A stretch of DNA of 64,000 nucleotides from Nitrososphaerota archaeon (GCA_024860875.1 JACPSZ010000007.1:212218-276217), one strand, 5' to 3'. Positions 43,198-51,989 are shown, counted from the stretch's first letter. Made by a program: numbers and translations. Notes: a model not told the origin generated them from the letters alone.

Positions 43198-43551
43198 ATG
43201 ATAATGGGCGAACTCCCTGATCTGGCTAAAGTTCTTGGTGCGAATACGAGCATCAAGCGAGTTCTATATGTAGACGAGATGGGCTTCATCAAGGCTGACC
43301 AGGTGCGTAAACGCTGGAAACCCCTCTTTACAATGGAGGAACTAGCTGCTTATGCTCAAAGCACAGCAAGTCGATCTGGAGAGACCCAAAAGTGGAATGA
43401 TATTCTCGGAGCAGCCAAATATACGATCACAATTCGAGAGAAGGTTACCGTAGTACACTTCCACAGCGAGGGAGGCACCATAGTTGTCATTGCAGCCCGC
43501 AGGCTCTCCCAACGTGCAATCGATAGGATTCGAGCAGTTTTGTACTTCTGA
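43198..43551 (+). CDS. Roadblock/LC7-like small protein
   Basis: 117 residues. Alternating strand-helix pattern: IKRVLYVDEMGFIKAD, a long helix MEELAAYAQSTASRSGE, DILGAAKYTITI and the strand pair VTVVHFHSEGGTIVVIAA. This is the layout of roadblock/longin-type regulators of small GTPases and of KaiC-type systems in archaea. Assignment is by fold pattern, so moderate. Confidence 0.55.
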   Translation: MIMGELPDLAKVLGANTSIKRVLYVDEMGFIKADQVRKRWKPLFTMEELAAYAQSTASRSGETQKWNDILGAAKYTITIREKVTVVHFHSEGGTIVVIAARRLSQRAIDRIRAVLYF

Positions 43552-44143
43552 TGTTCTCACCCAGAAGCAGCTACCAGGTGCGACCACAGAGAAGCAACAA
43601 CATTCACATGCTGGCTCTCCTTCTGAACAAATTATTCGCTTTGAGTACATCTATTTCGCAGAGGCCTTCCTTTAATGTCAGAGGAGAAAAAGGAACCCCA
43701 AGACACAAAAATAGAACCTGAGTATTCGTCAGTATATATGAGCCCAAAGATTTTGTCTGTAGACTATTACTCAATTGCAACCAAGGCAAGGTTTGTTAGG
43801 ACGAATAGTGGAATACCGAGTACTCCGAGTTGGTGTTATCACAATTTCGGAACCAGCGCTGACAATGAGTAATATTCCAAACCAAAAAGGACGAAACTCC
43901 GGGGAAGAAGAAAGGAACCTGTAGTGCAATAATGAAAAAAGGACAAACAATGGTGCATGGTAAATTTTCCCTTCAAACAGGTTAAGCACAGATTCTTGGA
44001 CTCTGGGGCAGTGGGATGCGACAACCTCCCCGTCCATTCTTATTATGCTCAGGCCGAGCAGTGTCTTTTCGTCTACAAGCTTTTGCAGGTTCAGCCTAAC
44101 TTCCAATTTATCCACGTTTAATAGGCTAACTTGACCAATAAAG
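43552..44143. other. Spacer with shuffled coding pieces
   Basis: A plus frame from 43675 (65 codons, EEKKEPQDTKIEPEYSS) and a minus-strand stretch near 43960-44130 (LVDEKTLLGLSIIRMDGEVV, CPRVQESVLNLFEGKI) both look coding but neither forms a full gene. The minus piece resembles a roadblock-type strand-turn-strand. I read them as debris. Confidence 0.35.
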
Positions 44144-44565
44144 ACTTGGGACAACAGGCTAATGGTAATTCCAAACTCTATTCTTGACGAGGAGGTCATA
44201 ATCAATTACACCCTACAGGATCAGAGGAAACTATTTCCGATAGCTGTCTATGTCCCCATAACACGAAGCTGAACGTTGCTGAGAAGATCATGATAGAAGA
44301 GTATCGCAAGCATCCAAATATTCTGCCCGAGCTAGATCCTATCTTCCAAGTTCTCGACTTTGAGGAGGGTGCCATAAAGCTAAAGCCATTGTTCATGGCG
44401 AAAGATCAGCCAAGAGCATTCTGGACAGGTTGCGTGATAGGAAGATCAATCAAGGGCAAATTCGATCAGGAAGGCATCAGACTTTCATGTCCTACAAGGT
44501 TCATAGTACGTTCAGGGGCAAAAAGCACGAGCGCTCCCGTTCGGTCTTCACGCAGTAAGACCTAG
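44144..44565 (+). pseudogene. MscS channel C-terminal remnant
   Basis: Begins with TWDNRLMVIPNSILDEEVII and NYTLQDQRKLFPIAVYVPIT, matching the beta domain of the intact channel at 29.7 kb, shifts frame near 44268 and continues with IMIEEYRKHPNILPELDP and FMAKDQPRAFWTG to the end at 44565. The membrane half is missing. Clearly a broken relative of MscS. Confidence 0.7.
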
Positions 44566-44572
44566 GCGAAGT

Positions 44573-45979
44573 GTGATGGGTTCTATCAGACTCTGTGTGA
44601 ATACCCAGACACCAGTTGTGCGTTTCAAACTTAGCTACTTTGCTTTGATCGAGAAATACGGGAAGCTTGAACGGCCTCTAGACCTTTCGTCTCTGGTTGA
44701 GGGCGAAGATTACGAATACACACCCGGGGGTGTCACAGCCATGGTCTATCCGCTTCTACAAAAGATGATGAGTGCGTCAGTGATCCAGAGACCAAAATGG
44801 GTATCATTAGGCCCCAACGCACCTCCACAATATGCTGCCAACGGGATTGATTTTTATAGCGTGAGCCCAGATGAGAAGGATGTCCCTCTTTATACAAATT
44901 TTAAAGAAGGAATATGGAACGAGACACACGGTTTGGGGAAATTAGTTGTTAAGCCCGAAGAATACGAGGCGTATGCAAAGTATAATTGGTCATCTGCAGA
45001 ACTTATGCTCAGGTTTTTGAACGATGTCGATCTGTTTTTTGTTCACGACTTTCAGCAGCTCCTTACTGGCTCTCTGCTGGGGCCTTCTGCACCAGCAATT
45101 CTAAGATGGCACATCCCGTTCAGGCTTGATGAAGCTACGCATGAACTGCGAACATTGGTATTAAAAAGTGCAGAGGCATTTGACGCAATGATTGTAAGTA
45201 CAAGAAGAGACTTAGAGGGTTTGATTCATGCGGGCTATAGAGGCAGGGCCTACCAAATCTACCCCTACACTGAACCGAGTAGGTGGAATCTTGCGACAGA
45301 CTCAGAAATCCAAAGCGTACGAGACACTTATTCTCTAAGCCAAGATGACAGAGTGCTGCTTTTGATAGGTAGAATGGACAAAATCAAGAACCAAGCACTT
45401 GCAATCATGGCCGTTGCTAAACTGCGGGATGAATTCCCAAATCTTAAACTAGTTCTTGTGGGGAATGGAAGCTTCACAGGGAGCGGAAGCGGAGGGCTGG
45501 CACATTCGAAGTCAAGAGAATGGAGGCTAGAATTGCTAAGACTTGTGAAGAGCCTTGGTGTAGAGGATATAGTTATATTCACAGGATACGCAAAAGATGA
45601 TAGATTAAGACCCCTCTACACAATAAGCGACTGTGTGCTTGTTTCGTCAATAACAGAAGGTTTCAACTTGACCGCTATTGAAGCATGGCTCTACAAGAAA
45701 CCTGTTGTAGTAAGCAAGGGCGCAGGCTCGTCAGAACTTGTAATAGATGATGTTAATGGATACACATTTACCTCAGGTAATCTGGACGAATTCGCCGAAA
45801 AGATCGGTAATGTGTTAAGAAGTTCGGAAAACGCTACCAAGATGGGTGCGAATGGTTTCGATTCAGCACGGCAATGCTTCGTCGATGTTGCAATGAAGAA
45901 GGTGCAGGGAATATTTGAAGAAGTCATAAAATTGTATCCTACCAAAAACCCTCAACAGCAAAGCATTACTCCGCCCTAA
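44573..45979 (+). CDS. Glycosyltransferase (GT4 type), likely disaccharide synthase
   Basis: 468 residues. The C-terminal GT-B domain has LLLIGRMDKIKNQALAI near 261, LVLVGNGS and FTGYAKDDRLRPLYTISDC near residue 340, SSITEGFNLTAIEAWLYKKP near 364. The N-terminal domain includes GGVTAMVYPLLQKM, as in trehalose-type synthases. The convergent neighbour is a trehalose-phosphatase-like gene ending 4 bp away, so the product may be trehalose phosphate or a similar sugar; this is inference from context. Confidence 0.75.
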   Translation: MMGSIRLCVNTQTPVVRFKLSYFALIEKYGKLERPLDLSSLVEGEDYEYTPGGVTAMVYPLLQKMMSASVIQRPKWVSLGPNAPPQYAANGIDFYSVSPDEKDVPLYTNFKEGIWNETHGLGKLVVKPEEYEAYAKYNWSSAELMLRFLNDVDLFFVHDFQQLLTGSLLGPSAPAILRWHIPFRLDEATHELRTLVLKSAEAFDAMIVSTRRDLEGLIHAGYRGRAYQIYPYTEPSRWNLATDSEIQSVRDTYSLSQDDRVLLLIGRMDKIKNQALAIMAVAKLRDEFPNLKLVLVGNGSFTGSGSGGLAHSKSREWRLELLRLVKSLGVEDIVIFTGYAKDDRLRPLYTISDCVLVSSITEGFNLTAIEAWLYKKPVVVSKGAGSSELVIDDVNGYTFTSGNLDEFAEKIGNVLRSSENATKMGANGFDSARQCFVDVAMKKVQGIFEEVIKLYPTKNPQQQSITPP

Positions 45980-45983
45980 TCAC

Positions 45984-46763
45984 TTATCGAGGCCTCCTAA
46001 GAATCATGAGAATTCTCCCGAGCATTGCATAGACCTGCGCGTGGCTATTTACATAATATCTAGCTGCGGATACTTCGCTTCTCCCGACTCTAACGGTAAT
46101 TCCTTTGGAAAACTTCCGAAATACGTCTTCATCTGTTTTATCATCTCCGACGTATATGGGAAGACCTTTTGTGCTGAAACTCTCCCTTATGGTCTCGACC
46201 GCATCTCCCTTATTCCATTCGACCTTAGGTCTCAGTTCAAGAACCATCTTACCCTTTGTCAACTTCAGGCCGGGATAATTGCTAGCTGATTCTTTCACAA
46301 CTTTCCTGACGTATGCCGCTTCTAACGGATTCACAAGTCTATAGTGAATCGAGAGAGAGTATCTCTTATCTTCGATTAGAACTCCGCTAATACCTCCCAC
46401 TGATTCTTGCAATTCATTGAATAATTCTTGTAACGACTCGTTCTGCTCTTTTGCAAGTTTGTACCTAAATTTCAAGTTCGGGCCCGCTATCTCGAAACCA
46501 TGATTTCCCGCGTAATAGAACCCCTTAAGATTCACCATCTGCAGAATATCGCTTAATGCCCTTCCCGAAATTATGCCAACTCTGCACTTCCCGGTCTTAT
46601 GTAGAGAAATAAGAATCTTCCGAACCCCGGCCGGTAGAAGAACCCTATCTGGGGTCGATTCTATCGGTGCTATAGTGCCATCAAAATCAAGAAATAACTC
46701 TATGAAGGGGGCCTTCGCTATACTTGTCTCCACAGAGACCCAATTCTGCAAAACATTTTTCAT
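45984..46763 (-). CDS. otsB: Trehalose-6-phosphate phosphatase family protein
   Basis: 259 residues, HAD fold with C2b cap. LFLDFDGTIAPIESTPD near residue 25 is motif I, GIISGRALSDI motif II, YAGNHGFEI and ELRPKVEWNKGDAVE family-specific, YVGDDKTDEDVFRK motif IV near residue 209. Removes phosphate from trehalose-6-phosphate. No OtsA-type synthase is in the window; the GT4 next door may replace it. Confidence 0.9.
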   Translation of the reverse strand: MKNVLQNWVSVETSIAKAPFIELFLDFDGTIAPIESTPDRVLLPAGVRKILISLHKTGKCRVGIISGRALSDILQMVNLKGFYYAGNHGFEIAGPNLKFRYKLAKEQNESLQELFNELQESVGGISGVLIEDKRYSLSIHYRLVNPLEAAYVRKVVKESASNYPGLKLTKGKMVLELRPKVEWNKGDAVETIRESFSTKGLPIYVGDDKTDEDVFRKFSKGITVRVGRSEVSAARYYVNSHAQVYAMLGRILMILRRPR

Positions 46764-46944
46764 CCAAGAAACTGAGGTACAGTTATTGCATTAAATGTTA
46801 TTCAATGTTTGCAACTTTATTGTCTACCAGTCTTTCGTGGATTTGCTGGAGTCAGATAGACTAGCAGGTGATCTCCACAGATCTTGGATCAAGAAGTTTC
46901 GCCTTACATAATCCTAGCCTGCTAATCTCATCCCCTCTGCCCTT
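46764..46944. other. Spacer upstream of otsB
   Basis: Contains AT-rich promoter-like sequence near 46785-46812 and no gene I can support. Confidence 0.4.
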
Positions 46945-47169
46945 TTGGGTTTTGAAGCGAGTGTCTCACATGGAGTTTTGCCTCTGCAAGCGCGCGAATA
47001 TCAACTTCATGGGATCGCCTTTTGCCTATCCGAGCGTTCATACCTCCAAGAAGAGCAGCGCAGTGAAGGAGTTTCCCGTACATTAACCGTAGAGTCTATT
47101 CTACTGATCTACGAGGATGACAGACAAGAACCCATAAATACGTATAACCTGATTACAGTCTTGCGTTGA
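46945..47169 (+). CDS. Possible small ORF before the MscS-type gene
   Basis: 74 codons from TTG 46945 with reasonable composition (QAREYQLHGIAFCLSERSYL, TVESILLIYEDDRQEP). It ends 4 bp before the next gene. A GCGCGC motif lies inside it (46990-46995). It may be a fragment rather than a gene; no family seen. Confidence 0.3.
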   Translation: MGFEASVSHGVLPLQAREYQLHGIAFCLSERSYLQEEQRSEGVSRTLTVESILLIYEDDRQEPINTYNLITVLR

Positions 47170-47173
47170 CTTT

Positions 47174-47836
47174 GTGTTGCTTCTGCTGATTGAGCCCTTA
47201 ATAGATCAGGGCCTTATTGACAACCTACTGGGTATCGGATATAGCACGTTAATAGTGGGTGTGATACTTGCCTCCGGCCTACTCATAGGAAGAATTGCTG
47301 GTATAGCTGTTGGTCGGATTGTCGCTAGGATCGGTGCGGATTCCGTATTTCGCAAAACTGCCCTTGGAAGGGTTTTGTTAAGATCAGGTTTCACGGCTTC
47401 CGATCTTTCAAAATCACTTTCAAAATGGATTATTTACGTAGCCAGCATTCTAATAGCCCTTCAGACCCTTAGGATTCCCGCGATATCAGAGCCAATTCAA
47501 TCGTTCCTATTATTCCTGCCTACACTTATCGAGGCTTTTTTGATCCTGATATTTGGATTCATGTTGTCTGATTGGGTCGCGGAACTAATAAAGAAAGGTG
47601 CTGCAGAAGAGCAACGCCAGACATTTTACCTCGATGTGATAGGAGATTTGACCAAGGTTGCCTTATACTTCATTACCATCACACTTACCCTCTCTCAATT
47701 AAAAATTGATGTGACAATCCTACACATCTTTGCACAGGCCTTTGCGTGGTCGGTGGCCATATTCGTAGGCGTCGCTGCAGGAATTGTCGTAGGATGGTTG
47801 TTGAAGGACAAGATCAAGGATCTTGTTCCCCCGTAG
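47174..47836 (+). CDS. MscS-like membrane protein lacking the beta domain (TM-helix type)
   Basis: 220 residues, GTG start. Four or five transmembrane helices with the repeated TM-helix pattern of small-conductance channels (FLLFLPTLIEAFLILIFGFM, DWVAELIKKG; AWSVAIFVGVAAGIVVGWLL). The cytoplasmic beta and alpha/beta domains of MscS are absent. Such short forms are known as conserved TM-helix proteins. May associate with full-length MscS. Confidence 0.7.
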   Translation: MLLLLIEPLIDQGLIDNLLGIGYSTLIVGVILASGLLIGRIAGIAVGRIVARIGADSVFRKTALGRVLLRSGFTASDLSKSLSKWIIYVASILIALQTLRIPAISEPIQSFLLFLPTLIEAFLILIFGFMLSDWVAELIKKGAAEEQRQTFYLDVIGDLTKVALYFITITLTLSQLKIDVTILHIFAQAFAWSVAIFVGVAAGIVVGWLLKDKIKDLVPP

Positions 47837-47924
47837 CGCCTTCGAATCAACATATAGAGCTACATCCATTATGCCACATGGCTGCTGATATACGCAATTA
47901 AGTGGCCCTTTGGTTTTGCTCATG

Positions 47925-50900
47925 CTAAAGACCAAGAACATCCCTTATTCCCTTTATTGGTATTATTGTCCAGTCAGGACGATTCTTCATTTCATAGCCC
48001 AATTCATCTATAGCCTTCTCAAGAAGAAACGCATTTAGCAGTATCTTGAACTCCTCCTTGTCCCTAGGGACAATACCAATGTCTCCCACAGTGCTCAGAT
48101 AGAAGTGCAAGAAGATTGATGCGATAGCCCTGTACCAGTAATTTATCCATTTTTCAAGCTTCAGAGTTTCTTGAGGGTCTAGAGAGCCCTTAGCAAATAG
48201 GCCAGCGTATGCGGCGTAATGGAATGAACGTATCATGCCTGCAACATCGCGGATAGGTGAACGTTTGAGCCTCCTTTGATTCAAGGTATGCGCAGGTTCG
48301 CCCTCGAAGTCTATAATAACCAAGTCTCCACCCGTCCAAAGAACCTGTCGCAAGTGATAGTCTCCGTGTATACGGGTTCTCAGGGTTTCCATATTAGTCT
48401 GCTGAAAGGTCTTGAACTTTGCCATTATTTGATCTTGTACCCTAATTATGTCGTCTAGTTCATTTTTTGCTTCCCCGGTTATTTTCTTTGCACGACTAGC
48501 TAATTGTAGAATTCTCTTAGCATAACTTATCATTGATTGTGACAAGGAAACCCGATACAGGTAGCTAAAGGGCTCTGGTACAAAATCGGGATCCCTTTTT
48601 TCAGCGATTAGGGTAAGATGAAATTCGGCTGTCCGCTTGCCCAATAGGCTCACCATTTCTAGAAATGTTGGATCAATAAGTTCCTTGATATTGGAGGGTA
48701 TACCTCCTTCTACCATTTTTAAGAGGTTAGGAATTGCAGGTTCCTCAATCAGCTTATTTGCGTTGGATCTAACCCTATCGCAGAATTTCGCCACCTCATC
48801 AATAGCCAGCATCCAAGCATCTCCTATATTTTGGACGAACCTTTCAACCGTTGCTATGAGTGCCGCTTCAGATCCTCGTTCTATGTACTGTAAATCGCCC
48901 ACCAGCGCTGGGATGTTTGGAAATTGCATTCTGGTTAACATGTCTCCTATTTCCAGCTCAGGGTTGATACCCTCTTCAATGCGCCTGTACAGCTTAAGAA
49001 TTAGCCGATCCTGAAAAACTATTGAGGTATTGCTCTGTTCGGTTTTCAATATGTGCGATTCTATGCTGCCTAATTCAGAACCTATCAGGCTAAATAACCC
49101 TTCGCGCGGTGCCCCTATCAGCTCACCCCTAATGCCCTTTATCCGCCTTCGTTTCGCAATCATATTCAGGAGATCTCTTTGCAACTTCACATCGTAAATT
49201 GCATCATACAGAATTCCTTCCTCGGTACCGAGTGTCACTTTAGCAATCACCGCCTGTGGATGTTGATCTAGGATAGTCTTGATAGATTCTCTTGGGGCAT
49301 AAGCGATTGGTAGCAGATAAGTCTCCGGCAAACCTTCATTGTATACTACGTCAATGATTAAAATCCTCATGATGGAAAGAGAGCCCACATCTATAGGTAA
49401 TATTTCCTTGATTTTCATGCGATTAATCTCTCTAGCCTTCCCGGCGAACCATCGAGAGGTAGCCATGTAGGTCGGAAGAATTTCAGATTCGAATCTTCCC
49501 ATATACTTGCCCTTAAAGAGATCCTGTAGGTTTTTTTCCAAATGTATATCAGGCCTCGCCCCACCTGCACTTACCGCTTCTTCCTTAACAAGCCGAAAAA
49601 TGTAGTAGCCGTACGGGTCAAATGTTAGAGTGTAGCCCTCCTTTTTGATTTTTGGAAAATTGCTTCCACCAAATACCTCATGTGGAACCAGACCTTCATA
49701 CTTTGAAAGGATAAACTCCGCGACCTGCGCATGTTGCGATAAGTTGACAGCTACGATTATCTGCTCGTCCTCATAACTTCTAATGTAGGCGAGGATCTTA
49801 TTGTTTTCAGGTAGCAAGAATTCTAATTTTCCCTTTCCGAATGCTTTGTACCGCTTCTGCATCGCTATCAGAGACTTCATCCACGACAGCAGAGACGTAG
49901 GATTCTTCTGCTGGTTCTCTACGTTGACAGCTTCATAGTGGTATTCGGGATCTATTATGACCGGCAAGTAGATTCTCTGCGGATTGGCTTTAGAAAAGCC
50001 CGCATTGGTGTCACCGCTCCACTGCATGGGCGTTCTGACACCGTTTCTATCTCCAAGATAGTAGTTGTCACCCATGCCTATCTCATCCCCATAGTAAATA
50101 ACCGGGGTACCTGGGAGAGTAAACAGCAGAATATTCATCAGCTCGATTTTCCTACGGTAGTTTCCTAGAAGTGGTGCCAACCTTCTGCGAATGCCTAAGT
50201 TAACCCTAGCCTGCTTGTCTTTTGCAAAGACGGTGTACATGATGTCTCTTTCTTCATCTGTAACCATCTCTAGAGTGAGTTCGTCATGGTTCCTAAGGAA
50301 CGTTGCCCATTGGCAAATATCTGGTATAGGCGGTGTCTGTTCGAAGATGTCTATCACAGGGAAACGATCTTCCGTCTGGATGGCCAGAAACATTCGCGGC
50401 ATCAAGGGAAAGTGGAAGGCCATATGGCTCTCGTCACCCTTTCCGAAATACGCGACTACGTCAGTTGGCCATTGGTTCGCTTCCGCGAGTAGCATTTTAC
50501 CCTTAAAGTTTTTGTCCACGTATACCCGAAGGTTCCTGAGAAATTCGTGAGTCTCATAGAGGTTCTCACAACTGGTCCCTTCGCGCTCGAAGAGGTAAGG
50601 AACAGCGTCAAGACGCAAACCATCCACGCCCATTCTCAGCCAAAAGTCTACGACTTCCGTCATTGCCTTCTGAACCTTTGGGTTATCGTAATTTAGGTCA
50701 GGCTGGTGCGAGTAGAAGCGATGCCAATAGTACGCCTTCCTAATAGGGTCGTATGTCCAATTGGAAGGTTCGAAATCCTTGAAGATTATTCTTGCTTCCT
50801 TGTATTTGTCGGGAGTTTCACTCCACACGTAGAAGTCTTTGAACTTGGAGTTAGGTTCGTTTCTTTTCGACTCCTGAAACCACGGATGATGGTCTGATGT

Positions 50901-51227
50901 ATGATTTAGTACTAGTTCTGTAATTACCCGGATTCCTCTTTTATGCGCTTCAGTTAGAAGGTGCTTAAAGTCCTTGATTGTCCCGTACTCTGGGAGTATG
51001 CTGGTATAATTTGCGATATCATAGCCATCATCCTTGAGAGGAGATGGATAGAAGGGAAGAAGCCAGATCGCAGTGATTCCCAAGTCTCTAAGATAATCTA
51101 ATTTCTCTGTAAGACCCCTGAAGTCTCCAAGACCATCGCCATCAGTATCGTGGAACGCTTTCACAGGAACCTCATAAATTATGACATCTTTGTACCAAAG
51201 AGGCGAGTCTTCAAGATCTTTGGGCAA
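47925..51227 (-). CDS. treS: Trehalose synthase-maltokinase fusion
   Basis: 1100 residues. Residues 1-550 are GH13 trehalose synthase (maltose to trehalose isomerase): nucleophile in GLRLDAVPYLFE near 206, acid/base in LLAEANQWP near 248, LRNHDELTLEM near 315. Residues from about 600 are a maltokinase (RWFAGKARE, VERFVQNIGDAWMLAIDE, HGDYHLRQVLWTGG near 928, IDFEGEP). Such fusions link trehalose to maltose-1-phosphate and the GlgE pathway. The small gene just upstream has a GlgE-type C-terminal domain. Confidence 0.93.
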   Translation of the reverse strand: MPKDLEDSPLWYKDVIIYEVPVKAFHDTDGDGLGDFRGLTEKLDYLRDLGITAIWLLPFYPSPLKDDGYDIANYTSILPEYGTIKDFKHLLTEAHKRGIRVITELVLNHTSDHHPWFQESKRNEPNSKFKDFYVWSETPDKYKEARIIFKDFEPSNWTYDPIRKAYYWHRFYSHQPDLNYDNPKVQKAMTEVVDFWLRMGVDGLRLDAVPYLFEREGTSCENLYETHEFLRNLRVYVDKNFKGKMLLAEANQWPTDVVAYFGKGDESHMAFHFPLMPRMFLAIQTEDRFPVIDIFEQTPPIPDICQWATFLRNHDELTLEMVTDEERDIMYTVFAKDKQARVNLGIRRRLAPLLGNYRRKIELMNILLFTLPGTPVIYYGDEIGMGDNYYLGDRNGVRTPMQWSGDTNAGFSKANPQRIYLPVIIDPEYHYEAVNVENQQKNPTSLLSWMKSLIAMQKRYKAFGKGKLEFLLPENNKILAYIRSYEDEQIIVAVNLSQHAQVAEFILSKYEGLVPHEVFGGSNFPKIKKEGYTLTFDPYGYYIFRLVKEEAVSAGGARPDIHLEKNLQDLFKGKYMGRFESEILPTYMATSRWFAGKAREINRMKIKEILPIDVGSLSIMRILIIDVVYNEGLPETYLLPIAYAPRESIKTILDQHPQAVIAKVTLGTEEGILYDAIYDVKLQRDLLNMIAKRRRIKGIRGELIGAPREGLFSLIGSELGSIESHILKTEQSNTSIVFQDRLILKLYRRIEEGINPELEIGDMLTRMQFPNIPALVGDLQYIERGSEAALIATVERFVQNIGDAWMLAIDEVAKFCDRVRSNANKLIEEPAIPNLLKMVEGGIPSNIKELIDPTFLEMVSLLGKRTAEFHLTLIAEKRDPDFVPEPFSYLYRVSLSQSMISYAKRILQLASRAKKITGEAKNELDDIIRVQDQIMAKFKTFQQTNMETLRTRIHGDYHLRQVLWTGGDLVIIDFEGEPAHTLNQRRLKRSPIRDVAGMIRSFHYAAYAGLFAKGSLDPQETLKLEKWINYWYRAIASIFLHFYLSTVGDIGIVPRDKEEFKILLNAFLLEKAIDELGYEMKNRPDWTIIPIKGIRDVLGL

Positions 51228-51235
51228 AAATTCAC

Positions 51236-51454
51236 CTACTTATGATAATCGGAATCATTCTCTTTGCGTAGCCTTTTGTTTACTAGGAATATGTGAGTTG
51301 GTTTTGTTTGCGGGTTCAGCTCAACGTAATTCCATTCTCCCTGCCAGACGCATTTTTCATTATTCAGCAGATCATCCACAAGGTAAGGCTGTCCCTGTTC
51401 AATCCCTATTTCACTTATCGGGATCTTCACCCATTGCCCGTCTTTCTTCGTCAT
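51236..51454 (-). CDS. Stand-alone GlgE/GH13-type C-terminal beta domain
   Basis: 72 residues from ATG 51454. PYLVDDLLNNEKCVWQGEWN and YVELNPQTKPTHIFLV match the C-terminal beta sandwich of maltosyltransferase/GH13 enzymes (pattern DLLTG..W.G..NYV.L.P). It ends 9 bp before treS on the same strand. An ATG at 51511 would start only 4 bp from the divergent gene; the TATA box at 51487-51496 favours 51454. Confidence 0.65.
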   Translation of the reverse strand: MTKKDGQWVKIPISEIGIEQGQPYLVDDLLNNEKCVWQGEWNYVELNPQTKPTHIFLVNKRLRKENDSDYHK

Positions 51455-51486
51455 TTGTCGATTCTCTGAGCCTTGAGAATCTATTG

Positions 51487-51496
51487 TTATATATTT
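51487..51496. promoter_or_regulatory. TATA box shared by divergent genes
   Basis: TTATATATTT is centred about 25 bp before ATG 51516 (+) and about 37 bp before ATG 51454 (-), fitting both directions. Confidence 0.5.
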
Positions 51497-51515
51497 GGGC
51501 CGATCATACATAACG

Positions 51516-51809
51516 ATGCCATATTTTATCACCTTAGGTAATTGGACAGACCAAGGAATAAGAAATGTCAAGGATGTCCCAAAGAGAGTTGCTGCAGCCA
51601 AAAAGGCAGTCCAAAAGGCCGGCGGAAAATGGCACGGGCTATATTTTACCTTTGGAAAGTACGATTTCATAGTCCTAGCCGAGTTCCCAGACGATCAGGC
51701 GGCGTACTCCTTCCTAGTATCAACCGGTAGTCTTGGCAATGTTCGTACTACCACGCTAAAGGCTTTCACTGAGGCCGAAGGCTTCAAGATAATAGGCAAG
51801 CTACGATAA
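51516..51809 (+). CDS. GYD domain protein
   Basis: 97 residues, MPYFITLGNWTDQGIRNVKD at the start and the GKYDFIVLAEFPDD core that names the family, a ferredoxin-like fold. Function unknown; widely distributed in archaea and bacteria. An in-frame upstream ATG at 51495 lies inside the TATA box, so 51516 is the better start and gives a leaderless transcript. Confidence 0.85.
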   Translation: MPYFITLGNWTDQGIRNVKDVPKRVAAAKKAVQKAGGKWHGLYFTFGKYDFIVLAEFPDDQAAYSFLVSTGSLGNVRTTTLKAFTEAEGFKIIGKLR

Positions 51810-51887
51810 ATGGCCGTTCGTCGGTAAATCAAAGTTCGATATCCTCTTTTACCTAGTGATGTTATAGAAGCGTCAGTGCTAGAGGAG

Positions 51888-51907
51888 GCAGGAATCCCCA
51901 ATCCTGC
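51888..51907 (-). terminator. Hairpin after the tiny peptide gene
   Basis: GCAGGA and TCCTGC enclose an 8-nt loop, starting 23 bp past the stop codon of the minus-strand tiny gene. Confidence 0.45.
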
Positions 51908-51929
51908 TTCACTCTAGTTGGAAGCTTGG

Positions 51930-51968
51930 TTACTTCCTCGATTTCTTTCCGTGACTTTTCTTAGCCAT
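51930..51968 (-). CDS. Tiny lysine-rich peptide (12 residues)
   Basis: MAKKSHGKKSRK. Second copy of the tiny-gene pattern at 36244: same M-x-K-K-x-H-x-K-K start, same 21-bp promoter block, and a hairpin after the stop. Independent occurrence of all three features argues for a real transcript. Function unknown. Confidence 0.5.
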   Translation of the reverse strand: MAKKSHGKKSRK

Positions 51969-51989
51969 GGTATGATGCTTCCGTAAATG

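Noticed and set aside
43771-44205. 144-codon minus ORF as an intact gene
   Set aside because: Its front overlaps antisense to the recognisable MscS relic; only a central part has coding character.
46990-46995. GCGCGC site as part of the spacer set
   Set aside because: It may lie in a real 74-codon ORF (coding Q-A-R-E), so it is weak support for the motif finding and was not used as a key example.
51236-51670. 144-codon minus ORF as a single protein
   Set aside because: Residues before the internal ATG at 51454/51511 are antisense to the GYD gene and include a poor composition; only the C-terminal part is supported.
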